64,000 nt of DNA from the NCBI GenBank assembly GCA_900316055.1, contig ONBK01000006.1:1-64000 (forward strand). The letters run 5' to 3'. Within the stretch, counting starts at the first letter, position 1. Every line of letters begins with the position of its first letter. This document shows, piece by piece, positions 18,588 to 26,635 of this stretch. Source of the DNA: an uncultured Bacteroidales bacterium (GTDB taxonomy: Bacteria > Bacteroidota > Bacteroidia > Bacteroidales > P3). Under the pieces are notes generated by a model. The model did not search any database, was not told the DNA's origin, and saw only the letters and a program-made list of their open reading frames with translations. Made by a program: the position numbers and the translations under genes.

Positions 18588-19547
18588 ATGGGCCTATTTG
18601 ATTTCATCCGCAAGAGCAAAGAAGAGGAGAAGCAAACCCTCGACCAGGGATTGGAGAAAACCAAGACCTCACTCTTCCAAAAGATTACCAAGAGCATCAT
18701 CGGCAAGTCCACCGTCGACGACGAGGTGCTCGACAACCTCGAAGAAACCCTCATCACCAGCGATGTAGGCGTCGAGACCACACTCAAAATCATCGACCAC
18801 CTGCAGGAGCGTATCAAACGCGACCGCTATATCTCCACCTCCGAACTCAACTCGGTGCTCAAAGCCGAGATAGCGCAGCTCCTGCGACAGGACACCAGCA
18901 GTTTCCCTGCTGACTTCGACTCCCCTATGCCGAAGAAGCCCTATGTCATCCTCGTCGTGGGTGTCAACGGTGTGGGTAAGACCACCACCATCGCCAAGTT
19001 GGCCTACCGCTACAAGGCTGCCGGCAAGAAGGTCATCCTCGGCGCTGCCGACACCTTCCGCGCTGCTGCTGTCGAGCAGCTTATGCTCTGGGCCGAGCGC
19101 GTCGACGTACCCATCGTCCAGCAGGGCATGGGGGCCGATCCCGCTTCCGTGGCCTTCGACACCCTCCAGTCGGCACTGGCCAAAGAGTCCGATGTCGTCA
19201 TTATCGACACCGCCGGACGTCTCCACAACAAGGTGGGCCTCATGAACGAGCTCACCAAGATACGCCGCGTGATGCAGAAACTCGTGCCCGACGCGCCCCA
19301 CGAGGTGCTCCTCGTCCTCGATGCCTCCACCGGGCAGAACGCTGTCGAACAGGCCCGCCAGTTCACCCAGGCCACCGATGTCAACGCCCTCGCCCTCACC
19401 AAACTTGACGGCACCGCTAAGGGTGGCGTCATCATCGGCATCTCCGACCAGTTCCACGTCCCCGTGCGCTATATCGGCCTCGGGGAGAAGATGACCGATC
19501 TCCAGCTTTTCAACCCCACCGACTTCGTCAACTCCCTTTTTGAATAA
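18588..19547 (+). CDS. ftsY: Signal recognition particle receptor FtsY
   Basis: A 319-residue SRP-type GTPase. The NG domain is complete: helical N part (residues 20-95), P-loop GVNGVGKTT, the DTFRAAA motif, DTAGRLHNK and TKLDGTAKGG. FtsY receives ribosome-SRP complexes at the inner membrane. The acidic A domain is short, as in other Bacteroidetes. The ATG at 18588 is the true start; upstream in-frame sequence belongs to another frame of the thioredoxin-like gene. Confidence 0.97.
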   Translation: MGLFDFIRKSKEEEKQTLDQGLEKTKTSLFQKITKSIIGKSTVDDEVLDNLEETLITSDVGVETTLKIIDHLQERIKRDRYISTSELNSVLKAEIAQLLRQDTSSFPADFDSPMPKKPYVILVVGVNGVGKTTTIAKLAYRYKAAGKKVILGAADTFRAAAVEQLMLWAERVDVPIVQQGMGADPASVAFDTLQSALAKESDVVIIDTAGRLHNKVGLMNELTKIRRVMQKLVPDAPHEVLLVLDASTGQNAVEQARQFTQATDVNALALTKLDGTAKGGVIIGISDQFHVPVRYIGLGEKMTDLQLFNPTDFVNSLFE

Positions 19548-19587
19548 TGGTTATTGGTTATAGGTTATTGAGAAACATTAATCAATA
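19548..19587 (+). repeat. Word-repeat spacer
   Basis: Short spacer made of GGTTATTGGTTATAGG and GGTTATTGAG words between ftsY and rimO. Confidence 0.7.
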
Positions 19588-20931
19588 ATGAAGATTAATA
19601 TTATAACACTGGGGTGCAGCAAGAACACCGTCGACAGCGAGAAGCTCGCCGGAAAACTGCAAGCAGAAGGCCATACCGTTTACTTCGACGGGCAACCCAC
19701 TCAAGCAATCAAACAATCACGCAATCACGCAATCCATTTCGACACCGTCATCGTCAACACCTGCGGCTTCATCGGCGACGCCAAAGAGGAGAGCATCAAT
19801 GTCATCCTCGAGCAAATCGAAGCCAAGAAACGTCGCCACAACAAGACCCGCCTCATCGTCGCCGGCTGTCTTGTGCAACGTTACCAAACGGAACTGCAGG
19901 CCGAGATGCCCGAAGTCGACGAGTGGCACGGAACCCACTTCTTCAGCCTCTCGGAGCCGCTCCGAAGCCTCTCCACCCCCAGTCACTACGCCTATCTCAA
20001 GATTGCCGAAGGCTGCAACCGCAGCTGCTCCTACTGCGCCATCCCCCTCATCCGCGGCGCCCACCATTCGCGCCCCATCGAGGAGATTGTCGACGAAGCC
20101 AAAACCCTCGTCGACAGCGGTGTCAAAGAACTGATAGTCATCTCGCAAGACACCACCTACTACGGTCTCGACCTCTACCACAAACGCGCCTTGGGCGACC
20201 TCCTCGAGCGTCTCGCCACCGAGAGCGGTGCCCCTTGGATACGCCTCCACTACACCTATCCCTCCTCCTTCCCCCTCGACGCCATCGACGTCATCCGTCG
20301 CCACAAGAACATCTGCAACTACATCGACATCCCTCTCCAGCATATCAACACCCGCATCCTCACCTCCATGCAGCGTGGCATCGACCGCGAGGGTACCCTC
20401 AAACTTCTGGAGCATTTCCGCCGCGAGTTGCCCGATGTCTCCATCCGCACCACCCTCATCGTCGGCTACCCCGGCGAAACCCGCGAGGAATTTGAAGAGC
20501 TCAAGGAGTTTGTCCGCACCGCCCGTTTCGACCGCATGGGCTGCTTCGCCTACTCCCCCGAGGAAGGCACCGCCGCCTACCGTCTTGCCGACGATGTGCC
20601 GCAGGAGGAGAAAGAGCAACGTGTAGCCGAGCTGATGAACCTGCAGGAGCAGATCTCCTACGAGAAAAACCAAGCCCGCGTAGGCAACACCTACGAAGTC
20701 CTCGTCGACAGAGCGGAAGGCGATTATCTTGTCGGCCGCACCCAGTACGACAGCCCCGAAGTCGACGACGAAGTACTCATCCCCATTCAAGCAATCAATC
20801 AATCCTGCCTAAGCGACAGCGAACGGCCTGCGACCAACGTGGAGCAAATCAATCAAACAATGATAGGCAACTTCCTTCAAGTCCGCATCACCTCCGCCAA
20901 CCCCCACGACCTCTTCGGAGAAATCATATAA
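19588..20931 (+). CDS. rimO: Ribosomal protein S12 methylthiotransferase RimO with two repeat insertions
   Basis: A 447-residue radical SAM enzyme that adds a methylthio group to an aspartate of ribosomal protein S12. It has the UPF0004 domain (LGCSKNTVDSE, VNTCGFIGDAKEES), the radical SAM cluster motif CNRSCSYC and a C-terminal TRAM domain. Two stretches are extra compared with relatives: residues 38-50 (DNA 19700-19735, CAATCAAAC/CAATCACG words) and residues about 400-425 within the TRAM domain (DNA 20786-20862), which contains the same 45-base core as lpxB read in another frame. All cluster cysteines are kept, so the enzyme is probably active. Confidence 0.95.
   Translation: MKINIITLGCSKNTVDSEKLAGKLQAEGHTVYFDGQPTQAIKQSRNHAIHFDTVIVNTCGFIGDAKEESINVILEQIEAKKRRHNKTRLIVAGCLVQRYQTELQAEMPEVDEWHGTHFFSLSEPLRSLSTPSHYAYLKIAEGCNRSCSYCAIPLIRGAHHSRPIEEIVDEAKTLVDSGVKELIVISQDTTYYGLDLYHKRALGDLLERLATESGAPWIRLHYTYPSSFPLDAIDVIRRHKNICNYIDIPLQHINTRILTSMQRGIDREGTLKLLEHFRRELPDVSIRTTLIVGYPGETREEFEELKEFVRTARFDRMGCFAYSPEEGTAAYRLADDVPQEEKEQRVAELMNLQEQISYEKNQARVGNTYEVLVDRAEGDYLVGRTQYDSPEVDDEVLIPIQAINQSCLSDSERPATNVEQINQTMIGNFLQVRITSANPHDLFGEII
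19700..19735 (+). repeat. CAATCAAG-type octamer tract inside rimO
   Basis: Four CAATC words spaced by AAA/ACG form an in-frame insertion just before the VNTCGF motif of RimO. Confidence 0.7.
20786..20862 (+). repeat. Second repeat insertion inside rimO
   Basis: CAATCAAT words flank a core at 20804-20848 (CCTGCCTAAGCGACAGCG ... ACCAACGTGGAGCAAA) that differs from lpxB 16131-16175 by one base. It is read here as a peptide containing SDSERPATN, unlike the RQRTACDQRG reading in lpxB. Confidence 0.85.
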
Positions 20932-20967
20932 TAATTTTCATTTTTTCTTCGAATCATTTTTTTTTCG

Positions 20968-20975
20968 TACTTTTG
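20968..20975 (+). promoter_or_regulatory. -7 box for the btuB operon
   Basis: TACTTTTG matches TAnnTTTG and lies a few bases before the riboswitch, so the transcript starts with the aptamer. Confidence 0.65.
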
Positions 20976-20979
20976 CAGT

Positions 20980-21158
20980 CGGTTTCGGTTCCCCCGCAAG
21001 GGGGCCAAGAGGGAATCAGGTGAGAATCCTGAACAGTCCCGCTGCTGTGAGTTCCAGAGAGATACACAGTTTTATAAACCACGGTCACTGTGGTGCCAGC
21101 AGGCACTATGGGAAGGCCAAAACTGTGTAGGAACAAGTCAGAAGACCTGCCAAAACCG
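20980..21158 (+). ncRNA. Cobalamin riboswitch
   Basis: The leader contains the hallmarks of the cobalamin aptamer: a closing stem CGGTTT/AAACCG (20980-20985 and 21153-21158), the AAGAGGGAATC and GGTGAGAATCC block, CAGTCCCGCTGCTGTGA, a GGGAAGGCC segment, and the B12-box AGAAGACCTGCC near the 3' end. Such aptamers bind adenosyl- or other cobalamins and lower expression when B12 is plentiful. It lies about 40 bases upstream of the btuB-like gene and controls it and probably the btuG-like gene. Confidence 0.95.
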
Positions 21159-21200
21159 CAATCAATCATTAACAGCCCTCGAGGATAGGACGTTTTGGTT

Positions 21201-23273
21201 ATGAGCATTGTTGTTGAACACATAGTATCGTTTATTGTTTGCCGCCGACATAAAGGCGGTGCCGCACTGCTCAAGACGCTCCTTACCTCGGGGGTCTTTT
21301 TTTTCTCCTTTCACCTCTCACCTCTCACCTTAAACGCCCAGACGCCCGACTCGTTGCGCCGTGAACGTCTCGACGAGGTGGAGATCAGCGCACAGCGCTC
21401 GCCCTCGGAGATGCGTACCGCAGCACCCACGCAGGTGCTCGACATCGAGCACCTCGAGCATACCGGTGCCCTGCAACTCAGCGACGCCATCAAGCAGATG
21501 GCCGGCGTGACCCTCAAGGACTATGGCGGCGTGGGAGGCATCAAGACCGTCTCTGCACGAGGCCTCGGGAGCCAGTTCTCGACCATCACCATCGATGGCA
21601 TCCCCGTGGACGACTCGCAGAACGGCCAGGTGGACCTCGGGCGCTACACCCTCGGCAATGCCGCCTATGTGAGCCTCAGCCAAGGGCAGGAGGAGAGTCC
21701 GCTGCTCTCCGCCCGCGCCTATGCTGCCGGCAGCACCCTCAATATGGAGACAGCCGTGCCGCAGTTCTGGCCCGGAGAGCGTGTGAAATTCAGGGCCGGC
21801 ATCGAAGGTGGCAGCTTCGGATTCCTCTCCCCCACCCTCCTCTGGCAGCAGCGGTGGAACAAGAGGCTCAGCAGCAGCATCTATGTGAACTACCTCCGCA
21901 GCGACGGTGACTATCCCTTCACGCTCTACTATACCGCCTCGCACCAAGACAGTTCCTCCACAGAGCGCCGCCAGCACTCCGCCGTCTGGATGCTCACCAC
22001 CGATGGCAATCTCTTCTATACCTTCGCTCCCGACAACACCTTGATGGTGAAGGCGCACTATATGCGTGGCGAACACCAGCTGCCGGGGCCGGTACACTAC
22101 TACAGCCAGGCCCTCTCCAACGAGAACACCCGCGAGGAGGTGGCATTTGTGCAGGGCAAATGGAAAATGGAAAAAGACAAGTGGAAGGTGCAGTTGCTGG
22201 GCAAGTTACAGAGCACCTATGACTTCTACGAAGACTCCTCCTCGAGCAGCTCCACGGGCTACCTCTTCAACGAATACCGCCAACGCGAGGGCTACCTCAG
22301 CGCCAGCACCAATATCACCCTTACGGATTGCCTCTGGCTCGATTTCGCCGCAGACGGCGACCTGAGCCGGTTGGAGAGCAATCTTGCCCAGCGCAACGAG
22401 GTGACACGGACCAAACTCGTCGCTGTAGCGGCACTGCGCTACCGGCACAAAGCCCTCGAGCTCCGTGGCAACCTCGTCTTCAACAGCATCCGCGACCATG
22501 TGGGCGACCTCGACACCACCCCTCGCTTCCAACGTCTCTCGCCCTACCTCTCGGCGAGATACACCCTCGGCGAGGGCACCACGCTGCGCCTCTTCTACAA
22601 GGAGACCTTCCGCACCCCCAGCTTTGGCGAACTATACTTCTTCCAGTCGCTCCCCCGCAACCTACGACCCGAACGCGCCCACCAGATCAACCTCGGCCTC
22701 ACTCACAGTTTACAGTTTACAGTTTATAGTTTACAGTTCACAGCGGATGTGTACTACAACCACGTCAGCGACAAGATTGTCGCCCGTCCGGGGCACAACA
22801 TGTACTACTGGAGCATGGAGAACCTCGGCACCGTCGACATCCTCGGCATCGACGCCACCGCCGACTTTTCGTTCACCATCCATCATTCTTCATTCAACAT
22901 CAACCTAAACTACTCCTACCAGCATGCCGTCGACCACAGCGATGAAGCCAGCAAAGTCTACGGCCACCAGATTATCTACACCCCGCGCCACTCCGGTGGT
23001 GCCAGCCTCCGCTGGGAGCATCCCTGGGTGAACCTCGGTGCCACCGCAATAGTCGTCGGCGAGCGCTACAGCGGCGCACAGAACAGCGATGCCACCCGTC
23101 TGCCCGCCTACTGCGATGTGGGGCTCAGCGCCGACCGCAGTTTCGACCTCCGCATCGGCACCCTCACCCTCCGCGCCTCGCTAATGAACCTCTTCGACGT
23201 GCAATATGAGGTGGTACGCTCCTACCCCATGATGGGACGAAACTGGAGACTTGGGGTGACGTATGAATTTTGA
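21201..23273 (+). CDS. btuB: TonB-dependent cobalamin receptor, BtuB-like
   Basis: A 690-residue outer-membrane receptor: signal peptide ending LNAQ, TonB-box-like DEVEISAQ, plug domain (about residues 60-165, with DGIPVDDSQNG) and a 22-strand barrel ending in aromatic residues (LGVTYEF). It imports corrinoids using TonB energy. The riboswitch directly upstream and the BtuG-like lipoprotein downstream identify the substrate. Repeat-like DNA lies inside the gene at 22704-22745 (repeated ACAGTTTACAGTTT, an extracellular-loop/turn position near residue 502-515) and at about 22156-22195 and 22870-22900. The signal-peptide core is encoded by CACCTCTCACC words (21303-21335). ATG 21201 is favoured over TTG 21195. 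Confidence 0.9.
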   Translation: MSIVVEHIVSFIVCRRHKGGAALLKTLLTSGVFFFSFHLSPLTLNAQTPDSLRRERLDEVEISAQRSPSEMRTAAPTQVLDIEHLEHTGALQLSDAIKQMAGVTLKDYGGVGGIKTVSARGLGSQFSTITIDGIPVDDSQNGQVDLGRYTLGNAAYVSLSQGQEESPLLSARAYAAGSTLNMETAVPQFWPGERVKFRAGIEGGSFGFLSPTLLWQQRWNKRLSSSIYVNYLRSDGDYPFTLYYTASHQDSSSTERRQHSAVWMLTTDGNLFYTFAPDNTLMVKAHYMRGEHQLPGPVHYYSQALSNENTREEVAFVQGKWKMEKDKWKVQLLGKLQSTYDFYEDSSSSSSTGYLFNEYRQREGYLSASTNITLTDCLWLDFAADGDLSRLESNLAQRNEVTRTKLVAVAALRYRHKALELRGNLVFNSIRDHVGDLDTTPRFQRLSPYLSARYTLGEGTTLRLFYKETFRTPSFGELYFFQSLPRNLRPERAHQINLGLTHSLQFTVYSLQFTADVYYNHVSDKIVARPGHNMYYWSMENLGTVDILGIDATADFSFTIHHSSFNINLNYSYQHAVDHSDEASKVYGHQIIYTPRHSGGASLRWEHPWVNLGATAIVVGERYSGAQNSDATRLPAYCDVGLSADRSFDLRIGTLTLRASLMNLFDVQYEVVRSYPMMGRNWRLGVTYEF
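22704..22745 (+). repeat. TACAGTTT word repeat inside the btuB-like gene
   Basis: Four TACAGTT or TATAGTT words in a row encode SLQFTVYSLQFTA in the barrel. The word type is known in this window only as repeat-like sequence. Confidence 0.75.
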
Positions 23274-23344
23274 TGTAACGTTTAAAGGTTAACGGTTAAA
23301 GATAAGAGATAAGCGATAATAAAAATATTTAAACAAAAAATATC
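23274..23344 (+). repeat. Word-repeat spacer
   Basis: AACGTTTAAAGG, TTAACGGTTAAAG and GATAAGAGATAAGCGATAA words separate the btuB-like and btuG-like genes. Confidence 0.6.
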
Positions 23345-24463
23345 ATGAAACACGCCCACACAAAACACCATTTGTCCTTTCACTCCTTTTCACTCTCTTT
23401 CACTCCTTTTCTCTCCCTAATACTTGTTTCTTTGCTCTTTGTCTCCTGCGAGAAGGACAGCAAGACCGACAGCAACAGCGAAACGGATGTCACTACAGGT
23501 GCCACCAAAGTGCTTGTGCTCAACGAAGGCTCCTGGGGTTCCAACAATGCCACCATCTCCGTCCTCGACCCCGCACACCGCGAGATAACCGCCGACTGGT
23601 TCTCCTCCGTCAACGGACGTGGCCTGGGCGATGTGGCACAGGATATGATAGCCTACGGCTCCAAAGTCTATGCCACCGTCACCTTCTCCAATAGCCTCGA
23701 AATCATCGACCCCAAAAACGGCAGCGCCACCCGCGTTGACATGGGCAACCGTAAACCCCGCTATTTGGCGGCCGATAGAGGCAAAATCTACATCTCATGT
23801 TACAATCCCTGCTCGGTGGTACGCATCGACACCGCTACCCTCGCCATCGAAGCCACTTGTCCCCTCGGCAACTTCCAACCCGAAGGAATCGCCATCTCTC
23901 GAGGAAAAGCTTTCGTGGCCAGTTCCAATATCAGCGATGCTGCGGGCAACTACTCCTATGACGACAAACTCTATGTCATTGACCTCACCACTTTCGACAA
24001 CCCATCCACCATCACCGTGGGATGCAATCCGCAGGAGGTGATGGAGATTAGCGACGGAAAGCTTATCGTAAACTATTGGGGCGACTACGGCGCACAACCC
24101 GCTGGTTCGGCCCTCGTCGACGCCAACACCCTTACCGTCACCCAGACCAACCAGGTACTTTCAAAGATGGCAATCTATAATGGAAAAGCCTATGGCTACG
24201 CCACCACCTACGACGCCGACTACAACCAGACCATCAACTACACCGTCGTCGCTGCCGATGGCACCGTATCCGCTTTCCCCTTCACACCCGACCTTGACGA
24301 AAACCCCTATGGTCTCAGCATCGACCCTGCCAACGGCTATTTCTACCTCTTCACCGATGGCAACTATACCGCCAACGGCTCCGTCTACTGCTTCTCGCCC
24401 ACGGGCAAGAAATGCTTCGTGCGCGAAGCAGCCATACTGCCTAAGAAAGCAATCTTTTTGTAA
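23345..24463 (+). CDS. btuG: BtuG-like surface lipoprotein (beta-propeller)
   Basis: A 372-residue lipoprotein (lipobox VSC, Cys near residue 36) whose body is built of YncE/DUF5074-like propeller blades, with repeated motifs such as LEIIDPKNG, VVRIDTATL and LYVIDLTTF. In Bacteroides thetaiotaomicron BtuG is a surface propeller lipoprotein that binds B12 very tightly and passes it to BtuB; the gene order riboswitch-btuB-btuG here supports the same role. The signal sequence is built of CACTCC/TTTCACTC words (23375-23410). The propeller assignment rests on repeat pattern and context rather than on a long conserved motif. Confidence 0.78.
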   Translation: MKHAHTKHHLSFHSFSLSFTPFLSLILVSLLFVSCEKDSKTDSNSETDVTTGATKVLVLNEGSWGSNNATISVLDPAHREITADWFSSVNGRGLGDVAQDMIAYGSKVYATVTFSNSLEIIDPKNGSATRVDMGNRKPRYLAADRGKIYISCYNPCSVVRIDTATLAIEATCPLGNFQPEGIAISRGKAFVASSNISDAAGNYSYDDKLYVIDLTTFDNPSTITVGCNPQEVMEISDGKLIVNYWGDYGAQPAGSALVDANTLTVTQTNQVLSKMAIYNGKAYGYATTYDADYNQTINYTVVAADGTVSAFPFTPDLDENPYGLSIDPANGYFYLFTDGNYTANGSVYCFSPTGKKCFVREAAILPKKAIFL

Positions 24464-24502
24464 CGGTTAAGGTAGCGGTTAAAGGTTAATGGTCAAAGAA
24501 TT

Positions 24503-24535
24503 GCTTGCGCAACCCAGTGACGCGCAGCCTTTTTT
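24503..24535 (+). terminator. Possible terminator after the btuG-like gene
   Basis: GCTTGCGC (24503-24510) can pair with GCGCAGCC (24522-24529) with one mismatch, followed by a run of T residues. Confidence 0.4.
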
Positions 24536-24539
24536 AACG

Positions 24540-25358
24540 TTACTGCTGCGTAGCAATGAAGTCCATCACCTTCCGCTTGTCACTGTTGAAGGTGAGGATA
24601 TCGATAGCCTTGTAATAATTCTGCGTGTCGACACAATAGCCGTAGGCATATTTCAGCAGTTCCACCTGCGAAGCTGAAAAGTCAAGCAATGAGGCCAGCC
24701 TGCCTATCTGTTCGGCTTTTAGGGTTGATGAGGCCACGATGACTTTCGCCAGCGCCAGACGGTCGCTGTCGAACGACTGGGTCTTCAACCGTAGCATCAT
24801 CGCCACCAGCTCCTCCTCCGTTACCATCTTCTGCTTGGCAACCATAGAATCAGGAAGTGTCAAATCGGAATCTATCATTCGCACTCCTTGCAGTTCCTCT
24901 TGATTCCCTTTCACTTCTCCATAATCAATCTTATTCTTCTGCGCCAAATTATACGACGGCGTATAGAGCGACAATTTTTCCAGCCGAGTGTCGTAATCCA
25001 CATATATGGTCACCACGGGTTCTCCCGGCAACAGCTGTAGCACAGCAGCCTTCTGTTCCGGACTTTTCATCACCACCACCACTTCGTGAGCCTGATTGCT
25101 CACGTCGTTCACCATCACGCGACTCTGTGGCATACGGTTCACCACGTTGCCATCCATAAACACTGTAAACGACTCGAAATTCCTCGACTCAAAATTCAAC
25201 GTAAACCGTTGTACCTCCAGCACACCTTGGGAAAATGAAAATTGGGGGCAGCATAAGATGAGTAAAAAGCAAATGCATTTGCTTTTTCGAAACCAAGCTG
25301 CGTTGACAAAACCAAAATTGAAAACCGAAACTTTCGCTAACAGTAACATCTTCTTCAT
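24540..25358 (-). CDS. DUF4476 domain exported protein
   Basis: A protein of about 272 residues. The C-terminal 90 residues form a DUF4476 domain (helical, with the LASLLDFSASQVELLKYAYGY segment, here cited in two parts: LASLLDFSASQ and VELLKYAYGY). A membrane or signal segment near residues 27-44 (FLLILCC) precedes it, so the protein is likely exported. The start is uncertain: the ATG at 25358 begins MKKML, but the true hydrophobic core comes 25 residues later, and the upstream in-frame part beyond 25358 is encoded by the inverted ~85-base repeat. DUF4476 function is unknown. Confidence 0.65.
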   Translation of the reverse strand: MKKMLLLAKVSVFNFGFVNAAWFRKSKCICFLLILCCPQFSFSQGVLEVQRFTLNFESRNFESFTVFMDGNVVNRMPQSRVMVNDVSNQAHEVVVVMKSPEQKAAVLQLLPGEPVVTIYVDYDTRLEKLSLYTPSYNLAQKNKIDYGEVKGNQEELQGVRMIDSDLTLPDSMVAKQKMVTEEELVAMMLRLKTQSFDSDRLALAKVIVASSTLKAEQIGRLASLLDFSASQVELLKYAYGYCVDTQNYYKAIDILTFNSDKRKVMDFIATQQ

Positions 25359-25379
25359 CTCTAAACCTTTATCTTTAAC

Positions 25380-25458
25380 CGTTTTGCCTGCTCCGCAGGC
25401 CTTTAGCACCGCTGAAATAAATCAAATTCAGCGAAAAAACGTTAACCATTAACCGTTA
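25380..25458 (-). repeat. Inverted copy of the ~85-base intergenic repeat
   Basis: It contains CCTGCTCCGCAGGCC, GCACCGCTGAAATAAATC and the AACGGTTAAAG-type ends in the reverse orientation relative to 1979, 2077 and 4588. It overlaps the spacer between the PHP and DUF4476 genes and runs into the last codons of the PHP gene. Confidence 0.8.
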
Positions 25459-26215
25459 CTCCCCTGAACGCCATCGTATCGATCCACCGACCCTCCTGGC
25501 CTTTCAGCGCCATTGCGAACTCTTTGAAAGAGCGGTGCTCCATGTAAATGACATTGTAGACATCGCCCACATTATTGATGAAATGCGCGTCGCTGTCGGT
25601 GATGAAGCCGAATTTCTTCAGGTAGGCGAACTTCTTGACGAATTCGTCGCGTGTGACAAACTTATTGATTTCCAACCCATCGGCACGAAGGTCTGGCGGC
25701 ACGAAACCCAGCTGACTTGTGAGCGAGGTAGTACCCTTGTTGACGTGTGCCGGGATGAAGAGGCCACCGATGCGGTGTACCTCGTCGTAGATGCCATCGA
25801 TGTCCACATCGATGGCGTTGAGCAGGTGGTACTCTTCCTCGCCTACAATCTCCTCGTTCTCATCGACGATGAGCTGGTATCCAAAGCGGTCCTCATCGTT
25901 GGGAATCTTGGGCAGGTGTTCGTCGAGGAACGCCTGCATCTGGTCGAGCTGTTCGTCGGTCTCGAAGAAGCAGAGGCAGTGTGCCTCTTCTTGCGAAGTT
26001 ACCTCCACGCCTCCCAGTACAAAGAGACCTTTCTCCTTGCCCACCTTTTGCGTCACCTTCACCTGCCGTGTGGTGTTGTGATCGCTGATGGCAATCATAT
26101 CCAGCCCACGCTCGAGCGCGCGGTCCACGATGGCCGTCGGCGACATTTCGAGATCGCCGCATGGCGACAGCACCGTGTGGATATGCAGATCTGCCTTGTA
26201 AGGATTCAACGGCAT
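25442..26215 (-). CDS. PHP domain metal-dependent phosphoesterase
   Basis: A 257-residue cytoplasmic protein of the PHP family. Metal-binding motifs are clear: DLHIHTVLSPCG (residues 9-20), ISDHNTT (near 43-49), the HVNKG segment and TDSDAH near residue 212-217. Members hydrolyse phosphate esters such as 3',5'-bisphosphates or act on histidinol phosphate. The ATG at 26215 starts 17 bases after the DRTGG gene ends, which indicates an operon. The last residues (VTVNG) are encoded in the AACGGTTAA word of the adjoining repeat. Confidence 0.85.
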   Translation of the reverse strand: MPLNPYKADLHIHTVLSPCGDLEMSPTAIVDRALERGLDMIAISDHNTTRQVKVTQKVGKEKGLFVLGGVEVTSQEEAHCLCFFETDEQLDQMQAFLDEHLPKIPNDEDRFGYQLIVDENEEIVGEEEYHLLNAIDVDIDGIYDEVHRIGGLFIPAHVNKGTTSLTSQLGFVPPDLRADGLEINKFVTRDEFVKKFAYLKKFGFITDSDAHFINNVGDVYNVIYMEHRSFKEFAMALKGQEGRWIDTMAFRGVTVNG

Positions 26216-26232
26216 ATTCTTCTTGAAACCGA

Positions 26233-26568
26233 TTAGCAGTTCAGCAGTTGGTAGATTTTTCCAACGGTCTCGTAGGTCTGCATGTCGGTGGAGAGGAACG
26301 GGATGCCTTCCTCGTTGCTCTGCTCCACGGTGTCCTCGCTGGCAGTGAGTCCTTTGACGAGGATGACGCAGGCCAACTCCTTCAACGAGGCGATAGCCAT
26401 CACATTCTTGTGGGTCTGCAGCGTCACCCAGACATTGCCCATCTCGGCATTGCCCATCACATCGCTCAGCAGGTCGCTGACATAGCATCCGTCGATGTCG
26501 CGATCCAAGCCGCTCTCACCGCTCAACACTTTGAGATTCAATTTCTCAACCAATTCTTTTACTTTCAT
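26233..26568 (-). CDS. DRTGG domain protein
   Basis: A 111-residue protein consisting of one DRTGG-type regulatory domain, as found in phosphotransacetylase N-terminal regions and in stand-alone form. In anaerobes stand-alone DRTGG proteins are often encoded next to PHP proteins, as here (17-base gap). The domain is thought to sense a small ligand. The ATG at 26568 fits a -7 box at 26601-26608. Confidence 0.75.
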   Translation of the reverse strand: MKVKELVEKLNLKVLSGESGLDRDIDGCYVSDLLSDVMGNAEMGNVWVTLQTHKNVMAIASLKELACVILVKGLTASEDTVEQSNEEGIPFLSTDMQTYETVGKIYQLLNC

Positions 26569-26600
26569 ATCATTAGTTTTTTTATTATTCAAATAGAGTG

Positions 26601-26608
26601 CAAAATTA
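26601..26608 (-). promoter_or_regulatory. -7 box for the DRTGG-PHP operon
   Basis: TAATTTTG on the minus strand matches TAnnTTTG and lies about 33 bases before the ATG at 26568. Confidence 0.6.
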
Positions 26609-26635
26609 CGAAAAAAAACGAAACCGTGCAAAATT

